This document shows positions 1-7,126 of a stretch of 41,445 nucleotides of DNA, in pieces. The notes beneath the pieces are model-generated. The model saw nothing but the letters and a program-made list of their open reading frames with translations. It was not told the DNA's origin and ran no database searches. How positions within the stretch are numbered: the stretch's first letter is position 1; every line of letters starts with the position of its first letter. Source of the stretch: an uncultured Bacteroidales bacterium (lineage in GTDB: Bacteria > Bacteroidota > Bacteroidia > Bacteroidales > Bacteroidaceae); NCBI GenBank assembly GCA_902802285.1, contig CADCLI010000009.1, positions 1 to 41,445 of the forward strand, given 5' to 3'. The translations under genes and the position numbers were made by a program.

Positions 1-849
1 CGGTTCATTAGCTTGGCTAAAGACATCGATAACAAACAACATGTAGTATTACAAGAATTGTTTGGAAAAGGAGAATATGTGATATTACCATTGTGTTTTC
101 AGGGTAATGAACCTTTTGTGGGAACTAATAATAATGTTCTTTCTCCTGTAAAAGATGAGAATGAGGCCCTAAAGAACATCCCAATAATTCTTGATCCAAA
201 ATATCGTTTCCCGGATATCGATTATAATAAAGAGACTCCGCAAATGTCCGGTTCAGATAGTGGAGTTAATGGCATGAAAACACTTCTTAAAGAGAAACTC
301 AAAATAGTTAAGGAGGGATTCTTTAATGGTTTAGATACTCCTGAGGATATAGAAAAAAGGATTTTGAATCTTGTAAGAGATTATGTTCCTTATAATGAAT
401 CCATATTACAAGATGTATTCCATTTAATACAAGTTTGGGGTGGTATGAGTGGACGTCATATATACGTAAGAGGTGAAAAGTTTGATTGGCGTAAAATCAA
501 AGACCAATATAAATTATTGGTGGATGCTTGCCTTAACACTAAAGATACTAATAATACATCAATAGATAGCCTTGCATCTACAGCCAGAAATGTATCAGAC
601 AAAGTAGATTTCCTGGGTATATCTTTTGTCACAAAACATACTTATTTCTGGCTTCATAAATGTCTTCCAAATGATGCACTACCCATATATGATAGCATTA
701 TGGCTTTGGAAATAATGCGAAAAACTGAAGTGAGAGGCAGAGACCTGGCAGATTATTGGAAAGTAATGGTTGCCAAAGCCCAAAATCTTGATATTAGCCT
801 TAAGGCACTGGAGCGTCAAATCTATTTATATTCGCGCAATAACAAATGA
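1..849 (+). CDS. Partial OGG-fold (8-oxoguanine glycosylase-like) protein
   Basis: The reading frame is open to the first base of the window, so the true start lies upstream; the first possible start inside is a TTG at 13. The visible ~280 residues have no signal peptide or membrane segment. The C-terminal half has the pattern VPYN, then LIQVWGGMSGRHIY, then KHTYFWLH and LPIYDSIMA. I associate that pattern with bacterial proteins annotated as having an OGG fold, which are often found in variable defence-type regions. That link is from memory, and no lysine/aspartate glycosylase site can be confirmed by eye. It ends five bases before a DUF2809-type gene on the same strand. Confidence 0.4.
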   Translation, partial: RFISLAKDIDNKQHVVLQELFGKGEYVILPLCFQGNEPFVGTNNNVLSPVKDENEALKNIPIILDPKYRFPDIDYNKETPQMSGSDSGVNGMKTLLKEKLKIVKEGFFNGLDTPEDIEKRILNLVRDYVPYNESILQDVFHLIQVWGGMSGRHIYVRGEKFDWRKIKDQYKLLVDACLNTKDTNNTSIDSLASTARNVSDKVDFLGISFVTKHTYFWLHKCLPNDALPIYDSIMALEIMRKTEVRGRDLADYWKVMVAKAQNLDISLKALERQIYLYSRNNK

Positions 850-853
850 TCTT

Positions 854-1227
854 ATGGAGCCATCTTCTCGAAGCCGTCTAATATACTTCTTCAGCGCAAT
901 AGCATTGGTTGTATTAGGCCTATTATCTCGCCATATGGAAAAGATACCTGCTGCGTGCGGTGATGCAATGTGGGCTATGATGGTTTTCTGCTGCTGGCGC
1001 ATAATACTGGTGAAACGTCTGTTAAAAACAGTGGCCATAGTAGCGCTCATCACATCATACCTGATAGAATTCTCACAAATTCTATCCTTTGATTGGCTGG
1101 TATCTCTCCGCTCTACATTCATAGCTCACATGGTACTTGGTCAGGGGTTCTTTGGACAGACCTTTTGGCCTATACTATCGGAATCATTATCATCTACCTA
1201 GTAGTAGCAGCAATAGAAAAAACATAG
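854..1227 (+). pseudogene. DUF2809-family membrane protein, frameshifted
   Basis: The gene begins MEPSSRSRLIYF at 854 and reads through two hydrophobic segments and the stretch IEFSQ, a layout typical of DUF2809 (VanZ-like small membrane proteins of ~120-130 residues, function unknown). After about residue 95 the frame turns into non-family sequence and stops at 1199-1201. In the next frame the expected family ending resumes: WTDLLAYTIGIIIIYL, then a hydrophobic tail and TAG at 1225-1227. The total of 374 bases is one short of a multiple of three, which fits a single-base deletion near 1140-1150. It is either a pseudogene or a sequence error. Confidence 0.65.
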
Positions 1228-1235
1228 TATCTTTG
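1228..1235 (+). promoter_or_regulatory. Bacteroidetes-type -7 promoter element
   Basis: TATCTTTG matches the TAnnTTTG -7 consensus and immediately follows the stop of the DUF2809 remnant. It would start a transcript around 1240, leaving a leader of ~115 bases before the 86-residue gene at 1355. No clear -33 TTG partner is visible. Confidence 0.45.
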
Positions 1236-1354
1236 CCCCAGCATCAAGAGCAGGAGCCCCATGGGGCCCACCGCACCAACCGAGCATATAGGATGCCACG
1301 GTGGTCAAGGTACGATGCGGAAGCATTTGAATAACTTCAAAACAAGATCCTATT
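1236..1354 (+). promoter_or_regulatory. Possible structured 5' leader
   Basis: This ~119-base gene-free stretch between a promoter-like element and an 86-residue gene can form several helices. GCCCCATGGGGC is self-complementary, a GCATC near the 5' end can pair with a later GATGC, and GATGC-GGAA-GCATT makes a tetraloop-like hairpin just before the start codon. It could be a regulatory leader or chance pairing. I do not recognise it as a known Rfam class. Confidence 0.3.
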
Positions 1355-1615
1355 ATGAGTACAAAAAACAATTCCGTTCCGGATTACGCAGCCCGTTTTG
1401 CTGCTGCATCCACCCAGAGTTTAGTAGAAGAGTTCAACCGTCAGGTCGGCAGCAATGCCTGGACCTCAGCCCGTGCCGTTCATGACCAGGCACTAATTGC
1501 AGAGCTGCAGGGAAGGGGCATTGATATCACCGGCATCTATGACGGCCATTCAATAGATTTCAGTCATCACATCCGTCTGGATGAAGCTACCAATAGCCTC
1601 GTTCTGATAGACTGA
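1355..1615 (+). CDS. Small conserved hypothetical protein (86 aa)
   Basis: I recognise the general look of a small conserved Bacteroidales protein but know no function. It opens MSTKNNSVPDYAARFAAA and is mostly helical (SLVEEFNRQV, ARAVHDQALIAELQGRGID). It then has a short acidic and His-containing part (DGHSIDFSHHIRLDE). No membrane segment or signal peptide is seen. The ATG at 1355 follows a long, possibly structured leader, and a strong hairpin terminator lies ten bases after the stop. It therefore looks like a stand-alone transcription unit. Confidence 0.7.
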   Translation: MSTKNNSVPDYAARFAAASTQSLVEEFNRQVGSNAWTSARAVHDQALIAELQGRGIDITGIYDGHSIDFSHHIRLDEATNSLVLID

Positions 1616-1624
1616 TATAGAATT

Positions 1625-1664
1625 CAAATCCCCGCTACCGTCTGCTCTTGACTGCGGGGATTTG
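1625..1664. terminator. Hairpin terminator between convergent genes
   Basis: Perfect 11-bp arms CAAATCCCCGC and GCGGGGATTTG surround an 18-base loop, followed by TTTCATTT. It lies between the convergent 86-residue gene and the NERD gene and could end transcription from both sides. Confidence 0.75.
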
Positions 1665-1666
1665 TT

Positions 1667-2416
1667 TCATTTAAGAATAAACCTACACCTGGGATAGTTT
1701 GAACACCCATAAAACCGTCCAAATTGCCCATCTCTTTCCACAAGTATTCCGCCACAGCGTGGGCAGCGTCCCTCTTTGATGGCTCTTTCTCTATGGATCT
1801 GAGCGGACCTGACGCCAGTCATGTGGCGTCTTTGGGTCCTTCTAGAAGGCTTAAGCTTTACCTCATATATCCTGTCGCAGATTGCTTTTACCTCCTTCCA
1901 GGTGTGACGTTCTTTATTGTATCTACGTATGCATCTCCTTAGTTGGCTCCAGTACACCACATGGGACTCCTTAATATCCATCTTGATGTCGGCGGTACCG
2001 GAGAATGCTACAATCGGTATAATATCCAGTGGTTCAAACTCGGCCAGCACTCTCCTCAAAGCCCTGACATGACCTTCATTCTGGAATATTGGATTGTAAA
2101 ACTGGTGCTTTTCTCCATAAACGTTCTGCGTCCAGTATTCACTATGCTCGCCGCCATAAATCCAACCAGTGTAATACTTTGTCTCAATCACAAAGATTCC
2201 GTATATGGACACAACTATGTGGTCTATTTGCGAGGTGCCGTGTGGAGTAGGGAGTATAACATCGTTTATGACCATGTATTTGTTTCTTGGCAGCCAATCG
2301 AGTTTGTTTGCAACCTTTCTCTCGCCGACCTTGCCTTTTGATGGACCAAATATCCTTATCAGGATGGCCAGCACAAATATGGCTCCTAATCCGTATAAGA
2401 TGTCGTTTGGTTCCAT
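1667..2416 (-). CDS. NERD-domain protein with topoisomerase-type zinc ribbon
   Basis: The NERD domain is a nuclease-related fold. It is seen here as ERKVANKL, then a spacer, SQIDHIVVS and GIFVIETKYYTGWI, where D, E and K of a PD-(D/E)XK-like site are in place. A short N-terminal hydrophobic segment (YGLGAIFVLAILIRIFG) suggests membrane anchoring with the domain in the cytoplasm. The C-terminus carries CPRCGGILVERDG followed by FYGCSNYPRCRF, a four-cysteine zinc ribbon like the tail of topoisomerase I, likely to bind nucleic acid. I take ATG at 2416 over the preceding GTG. A TAGCTTTG element lies 18 bases upstream. The biological role is unknown; processing or degrading DNA is an inference. 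Confidence 0.85.
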   Translation of the reverse strand: MEPNDILYGLGAIFVLAILIRIFGPSKGKVGERKVANKLDWLPRNKYMVINDVILPTPHGTSQIDHIVVSIYGIFVIETKYYTGWIYGGEHSEYWTQNVYGEKHQFYNPIFQNEGHVRALRRVLAEFEPLDIIPIVAFSGTADIKMDIKESHVVYWSQLRRCIRRYNKERHTWKEVKAICDRIYEVKLKPSRRTQRRHMTGVRSAQIHRERAIKEGRCPRCGGILVERDGQFGRFYGCSNYPRCRFILK

Positions 2417-2433
2417 CACTAAAGACTAACTTA

Positions 2434-2441
2434 CAAAGCTA
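2434..2441 (-). promoter_or_regulatory. -7 promoter element of the NERD gene
   Basis: Read on the minus strand this is TAGCTTTG (TAnnTTTG consensus), 18 bases before the ATG at 2416. Confidence 0.5.
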
Positions 2442-2470
2442 TCCAGTCTTGTCTAACATCCTCGGAATAG

Positions 2471-2663
2471 TTATTTCTCATACCGATCAACCCTGGTGAC
2501 AATGGGCTTTCCCTCCTTATCCAAGAGTGGTGTAAGGCCACCGCCGTAACCGCAATGAACATATAGATAATTAACTCCGGTCTCCTTGTCTACAATGACA
2601 TAAGCGTGAGTTGCCAGACCCATGCCTTCCCTTTCTTTTAATGTCAAATCTGTCTTTTGCCAT
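2471..2663 (-). pseudogene. DUF6440-family small protein, probable 1-base frameshift
   Basis: The C-terminal 50 residues contain VIVDKETGVNYLY and GGLTPLLDKEGKPI, the hallmark of DUF6440 (~55-65 residues, function unknown). The family's N-terminal strand is not in that frame. An ATG at 2663, well placed 24 bases after a TATCTTTG promoter element, begins MAKDRFDIK in another frame. Removing one base from the four-T run at 2636-2639 (AAAA in the message) joins the two as RFDIK-EREGMGLATHAY. I therefore read it as one gene with a homopolymer indel: pseudogene, sequencing error, or less likely programmed slippage. A shortened start at 2623 is the alternative. Confidence 0.6.
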
Positions 2664-2686
2664 AACAGTTTATTTTTTGTCTGTGT

Positions 2687-2694
2687 CAAAGATA
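2687..2694 (-). promoter_or_regulatory. -7 promoter element of the DUF6440 gene
   Basis: Minus-strand TATCTTTG, 24 bases before the proposed ATG at 2663. The repeat element at 2700 begins only a few bases upstream of it. Confidence 0.5.
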
Positions 2695-2699
2695 TAAAA

Positions 2700-2838
2700 T
2701 AGTACAAAAGGACTGTCCCCAATTGTGACGCAAAGGGGTCGTTTAATAATGCGTCACTTTCGTTGACCGAAGCACGCACGCTAATACTCACTGTTTGGGG
2801 ACATTGCAGCAAAGTGTCGTTTAATTATGCGTTACTAG
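2700..2838. repeat. Composite REP-like element (both palindrome families)
   Basis: The stretch starts TAGTACAAAAGGACTGTCCCC (second family). It continues with GTGACGCAAAGGGGTCGTTT and GCGTCAC (first family, 2725-2757). After a ~35-base spacer it holds degenerate copies of both (GGGGACATTG at ~2797, AAAGTGTCGTTT and GCGTTAC to ~2835), ending in another CTAGTACAAAGG. The arrangement looks like a nested or duplicated unit. It fills most of the 2664-2930 gap, and no gene is seen there. Confidence 0.75.
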
Positions 2839-2893
2839 TACAAAGGTATCGCTTCCCGATAACCATACTGTTTCAATGGTAATACAAAAATCA

Positions 2894-2901
2894 TATCTTT
2901 G
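2894..2901 (+). promoter_or_regulatory. -7 promoter element of the GIY-YIG gene
   Basis: TATCTTTG on the plus strand, 29 bases before the ATG at 2931. It overlaps the GTG at 2901, which rules out that GTG as the start. Confidence 0.5.
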
Positions 2902-2930
2902 TGACATCTACAGTAAACCTCACATCTGGT

Positions 2931-3604
2931 ATGGTATTCAAACAAACAGTAATGGAAGCCCTGCAGTGCTATGTGTATTGCCTTGTTGACCCTCGTAGCA
3001 ACAAAATATTCTATATTGGAAAAGGCTCAAGAAATCGCGTCTTCCAACATGCAGAAGATGCTTTGGATGAAAACCTTGACAGTCTTAAATTGAATACCAT
3101 CCGCGAAATTCACAAATCTGGTCTTCAGGTGAAATATTACATTATTCGTCACGGATTAACTGATGATGAAGCTATTCTCTTGGAGTCAACACTAATAGAT
3201 GTGTTTACCTATGATAAATTCAATCTGGAATATGTTCTCACAAATATCCAGTCAGGTCATCACCAGTGGGATAAGGGTGTAAAGACTATTGATGAAATCA
3301 ATACCTTATATGATTGTGCGCCATTATATCCAGGATTACATGACAGGTTGGTTTGCATCAACATTAACCAGACCTATAATAAGAAAGAAGTTGCCGTCAA
3401 GCTGACTATGTCCTTGCCATATACCAAGGTATTGTCCGGGCTGTATTTAAGCCAAGCAGATGGTTTCCCACAAAAATGCAGTTTCCAACAGAACGATGGG
3501 AGTTTATAGGTACCGAGGTTCCAGATTCACCATATCTCAATAAGAGCGTGAAAGACTATATCCGTCATGGTAATCAGAATCCTATTTTCTACATCAATCT
3601 ATGA
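2931..3604 (+). pseudogene. GIY-YIG nuclease-domain protein, internally deleted and frameshifted
   Basis: The N-terminal domain shows YVYCLVDP, IFYIGKGSRNRVFQH, a central IRHGL and the acidic LLESTLIDV, as in the LEM-3-like GIY-YIG endonuclease group. The intact frame runs to about residue 150 (NINQTYNKKE) and then becomes unrelated, stopping at 3509. From about 3398 a second frame gives the expected C-terminal part ADYVLAIYQGIVRAVF, then FKPSRWFP, SPYLNKSVKDY and NPIFYINL with TGA at 3602-3604. Some twenty residues normally found between the halves are missing, so this is an out-of-frame deletion rather than one base. The start may be 2931 or 2952. Confidence 0.65.
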
Positions 3605-3618
3605 TTAAGAGATATGTC

Positions 3619-3646
3619 GTGACGCAAATGGGTCGTTCTGCGTCAC
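3619..3646. repeat. REP-like palindrome, short form
   Basis: GTGACGCAAATGGGTCGTTC then GCGTCAC. On the minus strand the TGA within the CGTCACTT end is the stop codon of the DUF2971 gene. Confidence 0.75.
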
Positions 3647-4422
3647 TTTAGCGGGCAGCGCTCTGGTTGTAACTTGAAGGCATTGTCATCTACTCGCATC
3701 TGATAAAGGTTGATCTGCGGATTAAGTTTCTTGCGGGCGTATTTAATAATTGTGTCTTTCTCGGTCGGATCAATATTGATGCCAAAATAGATGGACTCAA
3801 AACATTCGCCTTTCAATGGCATATAATGGCGTATCTCACGCGGATCCCATACTTCTTTTGGGTGCTTGACTTGCTCAGGTGTAAAAGCAGCGTATGCCTG
3901 GATGGGGTTAGGCATGATTAATCTAACTTCTTGCTCATATTGCCATTCTTTGGCTTTTGTTGTCCACTGATACATCCTCTGGCCCGCAGATGGTCCAAAA
4001 GCACTTGGACGTTTTATTATTTCTTGGTAATGAACATCCAATACAAAAGGTTTAAGGTGTATAAATCCAAACATGGGAGGGACGGATTCCATTACTTTCT
4101 CTATGTCAAGTCCGATACACACTCCTTTGTGATTATAGCAGTAATGACTCCACATGAGTAAAGAATCATTTACTTTAGACAGACTGCAAAGCCATGTTTC
4201 GTTTCGAGAATTCAGAGCGTCATTTTCTTCCTCCTCTTTTAACCATTCATCGGGAATCCATCTTTCCCGCCTAGATTCAGGTACATTTGAGTAATCAAAC
4301 AATTTGGGATGACAATCGAAAGGGTCATTCAATTGATAGGCATTTGTGAACTGGAGGTCCTGATTTCCAATCATGCTCTTTGCTCCAGTTATATCTAAGT
4401 ATTTATAAAGGATGCGAGACAT
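3643..4422 (-). CDS. DUF2971-family protein
   Basis: The protein has the DUF2971 pattern: an opening LYKYLDI, the LQFTNAYQLNDPFDC block near residue 25, then WLCSLSKVNDSLLMWSHY and HKGVCIGLDI near 75-105. The C-terminal part has QYEQEVRLI and FGINI. The family (~250-300 residues, cytosolic) has no fixed biochemical role but often sits beside restriction and other defence genes. It starts 12 bases after the vsr stop and is the last gene of the restriction-modification operon. Its stop codon TGA is provided by a REP-like repeat, so the original C-terminal residues may have been replaced. Confidence 0.85.
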   Translation of the reverse strand: MSRILYKYLDITGAKSMIGNQDLQFTNAYQLNDPFDCHPKLFDYSNVPESRRERWIPDEWLKEEEENDALNSRNETWLCSLSKVNDSLLMWSHYCYNHKGVCIGLDIEKVMESVPPMFGFIHLKPFVLDVHYQEIIKRPSAFGPSAGQRMYQWTTKAKEWQYEQEVRLIMPNPIQAYAAFTPEQVKHPKEVWDPREIRHYMPLKGECFESIYFGINIDPTEKDTIIKYARKKLNPQINLYQMRVDDNAFKLQPERCPLK

Positions 4423-4434
4423 CTTGTTAGTTCT

Positions 4435-4875
4435 TTATGGTTTATAAAGTTCTAATAAATTTTTGCTAAGCATATGCTCGACATCATGCATGGTTGATTC
4501 AATGATAGTTTTTTTTAGTTGGCATTCCCAAATGACAATCACATGCCAGCCGGCTCCATGAAGGTCATTGTAGTTGCGCTGGTCGCGTTCCTTGTTGTAT
4601 TCAATCTTATTAATCCAGAAATCCGTGTTGCTTTTGGGTGCCACATATTTATCGCATCCATTATGACCATGCCAGAAGCATCCGTTCACGAATATTGCGG
4701 TTCTGTACTTCCGAAGAACGATGTCCGGCTTCCCAGGTACGCTCTTCACATTAAGCCTGTATCTGTATCCATGGTTCCACAACCAACGCCTTACTAGGAG
4801 TTCTGGCTTGGTTGACTTACCGCGAATATGCGCCATGCAATTGTGCCGCTGTTGCGGCGTCATTGTGTCAGACAT
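4435..4875 (-). CDS. vsr: Very short patch repair endonuclease Vsr
   Basis: Vsr nicks 5' of the T in T:G mismatches that arise when 5-methylcytosine deaminates, which protects the sites of a C5 methyltransferase. The sequence shows the family order RHNCMAHIRGKST, LWNHGYRYRLNV, PGKPDIVL with the metal-binding Asp51, then IFVNGCFWHGH with His69 and His71, and NKERDQRN. Its 146 residues are a normal length. The start ATGTCTGA overlaps the end of the upstream nuclease gene by eight bases, so translation is probably coupled. The presence of a cytosine methyltransferase in the same operon explains the need for it. Confidence 0.93.
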   Translation of the reverse strand: MSDTMTPQQRHNCMAHIRGKSTKPELLVRRWLWNHGYRYRLNVKSVPGKPDIVLRKYRTAIFVNGCFWHGHNGCDKYVAPKSNTDFWINKIEYNKERDQRNYNDLHGAGWHVIVIWECQLKKTIIESTMHDVEHMLSKNLLELYKP

Positions 4876-7126
4876 TTAATAATTCTGATTTGTATATGTA
4901 GATAGGCGATCCTTCAGCTGGATATTCACCTGTGTCTTTCTTATATTCAGCTCTTTTTCTTTCTAATAATTTTTCTAAATCAAAAACGCCTAATTCTTCA
5001 GTTGCTTCAAGAATATCATATATGTAGTAGAGATTAGATTCTGAACCGCTATTAAGCGTATATCCGCTAAGTCTCATTTTTTCAGCATTCCATGTGTGAT
5101 GTTTGTCACTTAGCTTATATACAGAGTAATTACCAGGATTGTGGAAATCGTATAATACTAAATAGGAGGCATCCGTTACCTGTTTTATTCTTTTTACCGC
5201 ACCAGCACGATTTCCCAGTCGTACATTATACTTTTTATTAGTTAAAATCCATTCTTTGTGCGTATCATTCTTGTAGACGCCAAGCAAGATGGTTTTCAAG
5301 TTTGATTTGTACTTGATGGGTATATTGGTGGTATTTACTGCATCTTCAGACGCTATATCTGAAGCTACAAAATGGATAATATTTAGAGGTCTGAATTTTG
5401 TGTTGGGTATAGAGTCATTTGGATTGGTACCCAATTCATAATCGCCTATAAGAAAATCCTCTTGAATGGTATTTATAAGTCTCATGTTCTCAGTTTGGTA
5501 CTCTTCATTGTTGTCAAGTGCCATTATGAGGACATTTCCGCTGTCGGTTGGCTTATATGTTTTACCATTTAAAAGTTTGAAGTTACGATTAACTGCATCC
5601 TCTAGATTACCATACGATGGCCTTAAAGTATAGAATTCATACTTCTCCTTTATGTAATCCATAAAGTTAAGCCTGAACATCGTTTGAAGAGATTTCTTCA
5701 ATCCTATATTGTCGGAATTCCGTACGTATGCTGAAATTACAAACATAAAATTTATGTTGTAGGATTGTAAGAACAGGGTGTCTCTATCAAATAATCTATT
5801 GAAAAAGTGCTTATTGTGCAACTCTGGCTCGTTATTATCTGTGCTTTCGCGTTTTTCAATTTTAATATCTTGACTTTTGGGATTGTCAAAATCAACAACA
5901 CCTCTTATGAAAAAGTTTGGTGTTATGTTATAACCTTCCGTCAATGGATCCCGATAGCGAAATTCACTATCGTTACCATTAGAATTAAACAGGTTGATAT
6001 TGTATTGGATGACGTTTTTGGCATAAGTGAATTGCTTATAGATGGAATTGGGGCCAAGATTGGTCGCTTCCTTATAATACTTACTATCTCCAATGAAATA
6101 TATCTTTCTGTTTTCCTCTAAAAGTGACTGGTCTTTATATATGTGGTCAACAACTTTACCATCAAGCTGCTCACGCAGTTCATTCGGTATTTCGTTTCTG
6201 CTGTCACTTATCAGCTGGTCTATCATATCCTCAAAAACCAGATTAAAGTTGCTTACCAGCAGCCTTTCTTCAAATGATTTTCCAGATGCAGCAGCCTCTG
6301 CACGCTGGAAGAACTCAAGCATTAAATGCCATAACTCTACCAGTTCATCAGAATAATAATTCCTTCTTATTCTTTTCAGCAGCCTAGTGCCTTTTCCGCT
6401 TTCAATCATTGATTGAATTTTTGAAGGCTTTTCAATATTATAACCTTGTACTGTATGAAATCTGAAATGATAACTTGCACTTAAGTAATTAAGGACAGAG
6501 TAGAACAGAGATATTAGTTCCTCGTCATAATTAATTACCTTATTCTTATTCTTGAACTCTAAATAAAAGGGAGTGCCATTTTGGAATAAGGGCTGAACTT
6601 TGCTTATGGTTTTAGTCCAATTGATTTTGTTGTTTCCACTTGAATTTATCAACGAGATATAGGTAAATAGATTCTTGTGCTTATTATTATAATCCAGCAA
6701 TGAGAGGATGATTTCGATAATGGTCTTAGATCTACTTTCGCCCCTGGGCCTTATGTTCTGAACTATAATATCAGTTCCTATATTACTTTGCTCTTTTCTC
6801 TCGTAATAAAGACTAATGGCCTGGTATAACCATGCGGATAGTTCAAACACAACTGCGTCGTCGTCATTAACCTTAAGTGGATTTTTCTCCGGGGTAATAT
6901 CTGTTATCTCCTCTGGAATATAACGGTTAAAAGCAAGGTTGTTCTCGGAAATGAAAACCTTTGGAAGAATAAAGACGGAGTCGTTAATCTTTCCATTGAA
7001 GTAATATCCCACATATGGAAGCTTGGCCATATCACCTTCCTTTTGGTAATACAGGTTTACTTCACTTCCTACTATATCCTGTAGTAGGGAAGTAGGATAG
7101 GAGTATTCTTCAAAAAGCAGCTTCAT
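4868..7126 (-). CDS. LlaJI/McrC-like restriction nuclease subunit
   Basis: This is the nuclease partner of the McrB-like motor encoded just upstream. The long N-terminal half has FNGKINDSVFILPKVF and AWLYQAISLYYERKE, as in McrC/LlaJI-type subunits. A PD-(D/E)XK core follows: FEDMIDQL around residues 298-305 and YFIGDSKYYK around 343-352, with Asp347 and Lys349. At 752 residues it is longer than plain McrC (~350), which favours the LlaJI-type family. It starts in a TAATG overlap with the mcrB-like stop and overlaps vsr by eight bases. The enzyme presumably cuts DNA lacking the operon's cytosine methylation; cutting of modified DNA, as by true McrBC, is the alternative. Confidence 0.8.
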   Translation of the reverse strand: MKLLFEEYSYPTSLLQDIVGSEVNLYYQKEGDMAKLPYVGYYFNGKINDSVFILPKVFISENNLAFNRYIPEEITDITPEKNPLKVNDDDAVVFELSAWLYQAISLYYERKEQSNIGTDIIVQNIRPRGESRSKTIIEIILSLLDYNNKHKNLFTYISLINSSGNNKINWTKTISKVQPLFQNGTPFYLEFKNKNKVINYDEELISLFYSVLNYLSASYHFRFHTVQGYNIEKPSKIQSMIESGKGTRLLKRIRRNYYSDELVELWHLMLEFFQRAEAAASGKSFEERLLVSNFNLVFEDMIDQLISDSRNEIPNELREQLDGKVVDHIYKDQSLLEENRKIYFIGDSKYYKEATNLGPNSIYKQFTYAKNVIQYNINLFNSNGNDSEFRYRDPLTEGYNITPNFFIRGVVDFDNPKSQDIKIEKRESTDNNEPELHNKHFFNRLFDRDTLFLQSYNINFMFVISAYVRNSDNIGLKKSLQTMFRLNFMDYIKEKYEFYTLRPSYGNLEDAVNRNFKLLNGKTYKPTDSGNVLIMALDNNEEYQTENMRLINTIQEDFLIGDYELGTNPNDSIPNTKFRPLNIIHFVASDIASEDAVNTTNIPIKYKSNLKTILLGVYKNDTHKEWILTNKKYNVRLGNRAGAVKRIKQVTDASYLVLYDFHNPGNYSVYKLSDKHHTWNAEKMRLSGYTLNSGSESNLYYIYDILEATEELGVFDLEKLLERKRAEYKKDTGEYPAEGSPIYIYKSELLNV

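Noticed and set aside
770..853. Longer DUF2809 frame starting at 770 inside the upstream gene
   Set aside because: The added residues overlap the end of the preceding gene in another frame and do not resemble the family; MEPSSRSRLIYF at 854 fits.
2664..2812. N-terminal extension of the DUF6440 frame to 2812
   Set aside because: It is a translation of the two repeat families and crosses the promoter element.
2700..2840. CRISPR array
   Set aside because: Only two degenerate palindromic units with unlike spacing, no regular spacers and no cas genes in the window.
3619..3646. REP-associated (IS200-like, RAYT) transposase nearby that would move the repeats
   Set aside because: No protein in the window shows the HUH and Tyr motifs; such a gene may exist elsewhere.
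5968..5977. Another TATCGTTACC match (possible shared element)
   Set aside because: Inside the McrC-like coding sequence and without the GTATAATAAG partner at 13 bases; chance match.
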